A stretch of 14,214 nucleotides of DNA from positions 1 through 14,214 of the forward strand of contig WHUZ01000297.1 in assembly GCA_015179045.1 (NCBI GenBank), read 5' to 3'. Source of the DNA: Kalaharituber pfeilii (lineage: Eukaryota; Ascomycota; Pezizomycetes; Pezizales; Pezizaceae). A program made the position numbers and the translations under genes. Below are positions 9,752 to 14,214 of the stretch, piece after piece. Under the pieces are notes generated by a model. It did not search any database, was not told the origin of the DNA, and saw nothing but the letters and a program-made list of their open reading frames with translations. The first letter of the stretch is position 1, and each line of letters begins with the position of its first letter.

Positions 9752-9764
9752 TAAGAAGGGGAGT
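9752..9764 (+). other. internal copy of the polypurine tract (possible central PPT)
   Basis: TAAGAAGGGGAGT is identical over 13 bases to 11732-11744, the polypurine tract beside the 3' LTR. It sits immediately after the RNase H domain and before integrase. Some retroelements, including Ty1 and lentiviruses, use a second internal polypurine tract there to start plus-strand DNA; use here is inferred. Confidence 0.45.
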
Positions 9765-11060
9765 GACAGCGAGATCAGCAAGAAACTAAGTTCTGGGAAG
9801 AAGGAACGTGGCAGGAAGAGGAAGAAATTTTGACTGCAAGAATAATAAAAGCTCTGAAATAGTAGCATTAACTGACGAATGGAGGAGCAAGCTAATCGAA
9901 GAAGGGAAAAAGGACAAATAGTATACTCAACTTAAGGAACGCATCCAGCAGAAGAACGATAACGTCGATAAACGATTCAGTATCCGTGACGAAGTAGTCC
10001 TACACAACAACCGGTTTGTGATACCAATGCCCTTAAGATAGGAAATACTTCAAGCAAAACATGATCATCCCCTCGCCGGCCACTTCGGAATCGAAAAAAC
10101 ACAGAACTTATCGGCAGGAACTTCTATTGGCCTAATGCTCACAACGATATCACGGAATACATTGGCGCATGCTTGGAATGCCAAAGGAACAAGGCACGAA
10201 GACAAAAGAAATATGGCCTCCTTCACCTCATGAGATACTATACCAACCATGGTCCTCTATCAGCATGGACTTCATTACCGAACTCCTCCTTCAGACAGCT
10301 TCATACAAAATATGGGTAGTAGTGGATAGGTTACTAAGATGGCTCACTTCATCCCTCTAGCAGAACAATTCGCAGAACAATTAGCAACTACCTTCCTTCG
10401 AGAAATATGCGACTCACGGCTTACCAAAGTCTATTATATCGGACTGAGACTCGAAGTTTACTTCGAACTTCTGGCAGGAACTCATGAAGAAACTCAAAGT
10501 CAACCTAAACATGAGTACTCACTGCATACCGGAAACCGATAGACAAACCGAAAGAGTCAACCAAACCCTCGAAGGTTACCTCACAACTACGTCACCTACA
10601 CTAGGACAATTGGAACCAACTCTTACCCTCGCAGAGTTCGCATACAATAACGCACAACATAGCTCACCAAGACCTCACCTTTCTTCGCCAACTACGGCTT
10701 TCACCCCCTTGTTGATACTATCAATGAGGAAGAGGCCCTCAACGTACCCTCGGGAGAACTCACAGGAGAATGGGAATAGATTCGCAAGGAACTGAACAAA
10801 ATCAATCGAACGAGCAGCTAAGTGGTATGACCAACATCACGCCAACAGCCAAACTTCAAGGAAGGAGACAAAGTCATGCTTAACGCCAAAAACATTCCGA
10901 CAAAAAAGACCTTCTAAGAAACTCGACTAAGTTGATCGGACCCTTCACTATCGAAAAAGCAATAGGCAAAAGTTCCTTCAAGCTTAAGTTACCATACAAC
11001 TTGAAGATACACCTGTCTTTCACGTTTCACTGCTCGAAACCATTCAAAACATCCGCTCTC
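9765..11060 (+). pseudogene. integrase, broken, D,D(35)E spacing retained
   Basis: After a Lys/Arg-rich linker (about 9765-9830) come the HHCC domain (HDHPLAGHFGIEKT at 10061-10102; CLECQRNK from 10170) and the core. Catalytic Asp is at 10268-10270 (SMDFITEL), the second Asp at 10442-10444 (SD-stop-DSKF) and Glu at 10550-10552 (QTERVNQTLE). The two later acids are 36 codons apart in the same frame, exactly D35E. The frame is lost near 10334 (VDRL to MAHFIPL) and regained near 10412, a compensating pair of small indels. CGA-to-TGA and CAG/TGG-to-TAG changes add stops. Around 10640-10700 another shift breaks AYNNAQHSS. The C-terminal domain with FKEGDKVMLNAKNI and LIGPFTIEKA (GPY/F motif) spans about 10850-11000, and FHVSLLE follows near 11020. 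It would have joined the cDNA to host DNA. Confidence 0.85.
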
Positions 11061-11089
11061 AACCCTCTACCGACTAACCATCTCTACTA

Positions 11090-11344
11090 ATGCAAGAAGG
11101 CAAGGAAGAATACTTCATAGCCTCCATCACTGATGTACGATACAATGGTACTAAGAAGACACTAGAGTACCTTGTACAGTGGGAAGGTTATGGGCCCGAG
11201 GAGGTAACATGGGAAAGCCTAGGTGAACTATTAATAGATGATGGATCACCAGTGGATGCAGTCAAAGAATTCTGTAAAGGATACCCTAATAAAGAAAAAC
11301 AAGCCAAATCAGGGCAACAAGGAAGAAAGAGAAAGAGAAGTTAG
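11090..11344 (+). pseudogene. C-terminal chromodomain of the plus element (84-codon open frame)
   Basis: Residues 7-65 match a chromodomain: EYFIASI at the start, YLVQWEGYGPEEVTWE at 27-42 and a C-terminal helix VKEFCKGYP at 58-66. Aromatic residues Tyr8/Phe9, Trp31 and Tyr34 stand where the methyl-lysine cage is expected. A basic tail RKRKRS (79-84) ends the frame at TAG 11342-11344. This is the only domain in the element without an internal stop. The ATG is not the original start: the domain belongs at the end of integrase, and an in-frame TAA lies five codons upstream (11075-11077). Family knowledge: such domains steer integration to histone-marked chromatin. Retention as a separate gene is unlikely but not excluded. 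Confidence 0.8.
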
Positions 11345-11731
11345 AAATGCAGTTAAGTTACTGACCTAGAGTACAGATATATCTGTTATAAAGGTATGGT
11401 ATGGACCTAACCTACAAACTTAAGTTCGTATAGTATTAACACTTATCCTAGATACAAGCTAAGGTGTCAAACGGAAAAGTATTCAAGGGGTCAAGACACT
11501 ACGAATATAGTAGTATGTCTTATGATAAATAGGTAAAGCTACCTTCAACATCAAAGACTAAGTAGAAGCACAGTCTATAGTAAGGACATCACGGAATATT
11601 ACCTTGAGTATGATCATGGCAATTAAGTTACTAAGGTTAAGGTAAGAGATCTACTGATGCTAAGCTATATGGCTTATATTCTTTCAAGAAATTAAAGAAT
11701 AATAGCTAACAGGCACTTAGGATGTGTGCTC
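11345..11731 (+). other. 3' untranslated region of the plus element
   Basis: About 390 bases between the chromodomain stop and the polypurine tract. No domain is recognised. A short plus-strand frame around 11570-11690, reading SKDITEYYLEYDHGN then a TAA, resembles a beta-rich segment and may be the remnant of a longer C-terminal extension, but it has stops and no family match that I know of. Confidence 0.5.
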
Positions 11732-11746
11732 TAAGAAGGGGAGTAC
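11732..11746 (+). other. polypurine tract beside the 3' LTR
   Basis: TAAGAAGGGGAGTAC directly precedes the LTR start TGTTA at 11747. This is the standard position of the plus-strand primer. Confidence 0.8.
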
Positions 11747-12384
11747 TGTTACAGGCATAATCGTTCTTATGCTATAACACCATCTTGTTTAAGTGTCGTC
11801 AAAAGGTACTACCAACTATAAAGCCTACCAGTCGGAAGTTTAGCTAACCTGATACTAGTTAGGTCTGTGGTAGTGGAACTTCTTCAGTTAAGAAGTAAGT
11901 AACTACTAAGATTAGCAATCTTAGTTACTAACTCTTCTGGCAGCTCCTGTTGTACTATTCATTGTATGATAACCTTTTCTTATTTTCTTATATCATTGAT
12001 CTTTGTATAGGAATTGGAGTTATGATAGTATTTTTAGATAGAGGCTTGCATTAGAGGTTTCAAGTTCTTGTATTTCTTGTTCTAGAATTTATTGTAAGGG
12101 TTGGTCAAAAAGAAAGGCTGTCACTTGGCTTTTTTCAGGGTCTGGCTTGATCCCCAGAATCCATTCAAGCTGAATTTGTTAATTGCTTTGAAGAACTATA
12201 TTTTATATAAATAGAAGTCTAACCTACTAGAGTTAGAAGGGGAAGGACCTAGAACTCAACCCTAACAAATATAAAGCTTTCTTACTACCTTAACTACTTT
12301 ATTTTCTGTGACTTATATTTAATTATATTTCATATTGCACTTAGTTATTTAGTAAACGGCTTACTTCCAATGTACCCCATAACC
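11747..12384 (+). repeat. 3' LTR of the plus-strand element (638 bp)
   Basis: Starts TGTTACAGGCATAATCG. It ends CCCATAACC, so the last base of the expected TAACA terminus is C. It aligns end to end with 4904-5542 with one single-base gap. It has the same TATAAATAG box (12206-12214) and the same two hairpins (first at 11878-11896). Differences from the 5' copy run in both directions between C and T or G and A, as expected if each copy was mutated on its own. Confidence 0.93.
12206..12214 (+). promoter_or_regulatory. TATA-like box in the 3' LTR
   Basis: TATAAATAG, identical to the box in the 5' LTR. If active it would drive transcription outward into the tandem repeat and MITEs on the right. 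Confidence 0.45.
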
Positions 12385-12388
12385 TTAG

Positions 12389-12508
12389 TGATATATTTTG
12401 GCTACCATTTCGGCTACTATCTAGGCTACCATTTCAACTGCCATTTTGATTACTACTTCGACTACTATTTTAACTACTATTTCAGTAGCTATTACAGCAG
12501 CCTTTTCA
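12389..12508. repeat. 12-bp tandem repeat, about ten degenerate units
   Basis: From 12401 the units are GCTACCATTTCG, GCTACTATCTAG, GCTACCATTTCA, ACTGCCATTTTG, ATTACTACTTCG, ACTACTATTTTA, ACTACTATTTCA, GTAGCTATTACA and GCAGCCTTTTCA. A weaker unit lies at 12389-12400. Being a multiple of three, the repeat codes on the plus strand for four-residue ATIS-like units and on the minus strand for AEMV/VEIV-like units. The minus frame stays open over most of 12385-12594 with two stops. It begins four bases after the 3' LTR. Confidence 0.8.
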
Positions 12509-12593
12509 GCTATAGCTCACCACATATCTACCAAGTAAGAAGCTAACCTCAGTTTGCTAAGGCTATACAAAATAGTACTCACACCAGTCGCTA
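12509..12593. other. short spacer between the 12-bp repeat and the first MITE
   Basis: No gene or repeat recognised. The last two bases (TA, 12592-12593) are the left target duplication of the first MITE. Confidence 0.5.
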
Positions 12594-12877
12594 CTAGATA
12601 GAGAAATAAGTATTTGTACGGGAGATAAATGCATATTTATGTCCTATGCAGTATTCAGTAGAAATTAGCATATTTTCTTATTCATGGCTAGTGATAGCTA
12701 TAAGATAGTCCAAATTTTCTAGTAGGGTATCTAAATTCATTATGTAAGAAAGTATTTAGACAGCTGACATAATGACTTTGAGCCTGTTTTATTGCCAAGT
12801 ATACTAAAATATACCAAATACCATATATTGTATAATATATATCTATCCCCTATTCAAATACTTATTTTTCTGTCTAG
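12594..12877 (+). mobile_element. MITE copy 1 (284 bp, TA target duplication)
   Basis: The left end, CTAGATAGAGAAATAAGTAT, and the right end, whose reverse complement starts CTAGACAGAAAAATAAGTAT, are terminal inverted repeats. TA lies at both edges (12592-12593 and 12878-12879), as for Tc1/mariner-type elements. There is no coding capacity. Its full length aligns with the reverse complement of 12880-13197, so both are copies of one family in opposite orientation. Confidence 0.85.
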
Positions 12878-12879
12878 TA

Positions 12880-13197
12880 CTAGATAGAAAAATAAGTATT
12901 TAGACAGGAGATAATATATATTATATGCTATATAGTATTTGGCAGAAACTAGCATATTTTTATATATTTGATAGTAAAGAGTAGGTATAAAAGTTCAAAT
13001 TCATTATATCAGCTGTCTAAATTTCATTATATTAGCTGTCTAAATACTTTCTTACATAATGAAGTTGGACACCCTATTACAAAAATTTAGACTATCTTAT
13101 AGCTATTATTAGACAAAAATATGTTAGTTTCTGTCGAATACTGTATAGCATATAAATATACATTTATTGCCTATCCAAATACTTATTTTTTGTCTAG
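12880..13197 (-). mobile_element. MITE copy 2 (318 bp, inverted relative to copy 1)
   Basis: Inverted repeats of roughly 85-90 bases: the left end starts CTAGATAGAAAAATAAGTAT and the right end, read in reverse, CTAGACAAAAAATAAGTATT. TA flanks both sides (12878-12879 shared with copy 1, and 13198-13199). Most of the extra length relative to copy 1 comes from an internal duplication at 12999-13043. The element is non-autonomous; the mobilising transposase is not in the window. Confidence 0.85.
12999..13043. repeat. 22/23-bp direct duplication inside MITE copy 2
   Basis: 12999-13020 and 13021-13043 both read ATT(T)CATTATAT(C/T)AGCTGTCTAA. Copy 1 has this segment once, so the duplication is private to copy 2 or lost from copy 1. 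Confidence 0.75.
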
Positions 13198-13840
13198 TAT
13201 AGCAGTTAATGACTACACAGGAAATTAAAATAGGTGGCCGCTATAGTAGTTAACAGGCTATTAAGCACTGAGTAGACTATGTATAAGATTTGACCATTTT
13301 ATGCATGTTAATCAGAAAATTGCCTCCTCGCCCTCTAAAATAGGCATACTAAATGTGTTAAAAATATACTAGTTGCATAATATGCTATTTTGGCATATGT
13401 TAGTTAAATACATTGTAAATGGGTATGTAAAAAGTGGGTCATTTGGTGCATATTAAATACAGCACAAATGGGCATAGTAAATATATTACAAATACTCTCA
13501 TTATATATATCAAAAATAGTTACTTTGTGTATAGTAAATATGTTAAAAATACCCTACTCGTGTGTATAGAAAATGGATTATTCTCTGCATATTAAAAATA
13601 TCACAAATGGGATTCTTACATATGTAAAAATATAGAAGACTATTTTGCATATGAAATACATCAAAAATCCCCTCATTAGGTATATATAGCATATGTATAT
13701 TAAATCTATTCAAAATTGCCTCTTTGTTGCTAATACTCTCGTCACTAATACCTTTGTCACCAATGCACTTGTTATGTATATGGAAGATAGACCATTTTAC
13801 ATATAGTAAATGCATCAAATAATTTGTCATTATACTTATA
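13198..13840. repeat. degenerate minisatellite of about 60 bp
   Basis: After about 90 bases with no signal, a phrase like GCATA-TAAAT-CATC-AAAAATGCCCTC recurs. Anchor points lie at about 13303, 13344, 13393, 13448, 13527, 13587, 13647, 13695 and 13799. Three are spaced exactly 60 bases (13527, 13587, 13647); others vary through indels. A 95-codon minus-strand frame (13830-13543) is open because 60 is a multiple of three, and it shows the repeat as FHMQNSLLYFYI and FNMQRIIHFLYT. I judge it a by-product of the repeat rather than a gene. Confidence 0.65.
13727..13771. repeat. three 15-bp tandem units inside the minisatellite
   Basis: TTGCTAATACTCTCG, TCACTAATACCTTTG and TCACCAATGCACTTG lie head to tail. 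On the minus strand they code for the five-residue pattern KCIGD-KGISD-ESISN. The array interrupts one 60-bp unit: the 104-base gap between anchors 13695 and 13799 minus 45 gives 59. Confidence 0.75.
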
Positions 13841-14214
13841 AGTATATGTAGAGAATTGGGGTTATTTTCATTGAATACCTAACCTACTATACTAAATAGC
13901 TGCAAGTGGAGTTATATGAAAAAAGTCAGATACCTCACAATATACTAAATATATCTAACATCTTATGCATACACTTATTATATACTATACGTTCAACAGA
14001 TTCCATATCTTATATATATAATCAACATATATAATATACCTAATATCTTATTCATATAGTCTAATGTATAATTATATATAATGTCTCATGTATATACTCA
14101 ATATCTGATCCATGTAGCTAATATGTATAAAAACATTCAATATACTCAATATGCCTAATATCTCATACATATAGTCACAGAGTGAATATCCACTCTGAGT
14201 TGGGGAAATTGACT
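13841..14214. other. AT-rich tract with repeated short phrases; inverted repeat near the end
   Basis: No gene. The phrase CCTAATATCTTATTCATATAG at 14039-14059 recurs as CCTAATATCTCATACATATAG at 14154-14174, and a weaker relative CTCAATATCTGATCCATGTAG lies near 14098-14118. This suggests a decayed tandem array. CAGAGTG (14178-14184) and CACTCTG (14191-14197) form a 7-bp inverted repeat with a 6-base loop close to the window edge, where the sequence becomes less AT-rich. Confidence 0.5.

Larger units (their letters stand above)
4904..12384 (+). mobile_element. full-length inactive Ty3/gypsy chromovirus (7,481 bp)
   Basis: Two LTRs (639 and 638 bp, roughly 92% identical by eye) enclose gag, protease, reverse transcriptase, RNase H, integrase and chromodomain in the Ty3/gypsy order, followed by a polypurine tract beside the 3' LTR. 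All major domains are recognisable, but each except the chromodomain is interrupted by stops (mostly TAG) or small indels. No 5-bp target duplication is seen: GGATC lies before 4904 and TTAGT after 12384. The element is not autonomous. Loss of coding capacity by RIP-like C-to-T mutation is the simplest explanation. Confidence 0.92.

Noticed and set aside
10065..10250. 61-codon minus-strand frame over the integrase zinc region
   Set aside because: Antisense to the HHCC motif read on the plus strand.
5591..11344. TAG read as a sense codon (stop reassignment) in the plus element
   Set aside because: TGA and TAA stops and frame shifts are also present, active-site residues are changed, and the LTRs show the same C-to-T pattern, so mutation explains the TAG codons.
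12594..13197. A single 604-bp DNA transposon with one pair of ends
   Set aside because: Complete inverted termini and a TA occur in the middle at 12872-12895, and the two halves align over their full length in opposite orientation, so two elements fit better.
13543..13830. 95-codon minus-strand frame as a repeat protein gene
   Set aside because: It coincides with a minisatellite whose period is a multiple of three, which keeps frames open without selection; no flanking gene signals.
13300..14180. CRISPR-like repeat array
   Set aside because: Repeats are degenerate, contiguous and AT-rich with no constant repeat and unique spacers, and the window is eukaryotic.

Overview
The window looks like a repeat-dense, AT-rich block from a filamentous ascomycete (Pezizomycotina-type) genome. 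This rests on chromodomain-bearing Ty3/gypsy (chromovirus) retrotransposons and on decay that resembles repeat-induced point mutation (RIP): stops that are mostly TAG, LTR copies differing mainly by C/T and G/A changes, and long TA-saturated tracts. The species cannot be named. I see no intact housekeeping gene, rRNA, tRNA or CRISPR array.

Layout. 1-1789 is a very AT-rich tract with no recognisable coding content. 1790-2641 is a less eroded island with one possible small single-pass membrane protein (1790-2059). 2642-4903 is the 3' part of a minus-strand gypsy element: LTR (2642-2973), polypurine tract, a post-chromodomain tail, a chromodomain and an integrase, all broken. It is cut off abruptly at 4903. 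4904-12384 is a full-length but dead plus-strand gypsy element of 7,481 bp. It has two LTRs of 639 and 638 bp that begin TGTTA (the 5' copy ends TAACA), then gag with a long coiled coil and a damaged zinc knuckle, protease, reverse transcriptase, RNase H, integrase with recognisable D,D(35)E spacing, a C-terminal chromodomain, a polypurine tract and the 3' LTR.

The plus element abuts the minus element, but the missing half of the minus element does not reappear beyond 12384 and no target-site duplication flanks the plus element, so the junction was rearranged after or during insertion. From 12385 the window holds a 12-bp tandem repeat (12389-12508), two back-to-back MITEs of one family in opposite orientation separated by a single TA (12594-12877 and 12880-13197), a degenerate minisatellite of about 60 bp carrying a nested 15-bp tandem array, and a final AT-rich tract with repeated short phrases.

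No working gene system is visible. The points most worth a second look are the second copy of the polypurine tract between RNase H and integrase (possible central PPT), the paired MITEs, the chimeric junction of the two retroelements, the long gag coiled coil, the tails beyond the chromodomains, and the small membrane-protein reading frame in the less eroded island.
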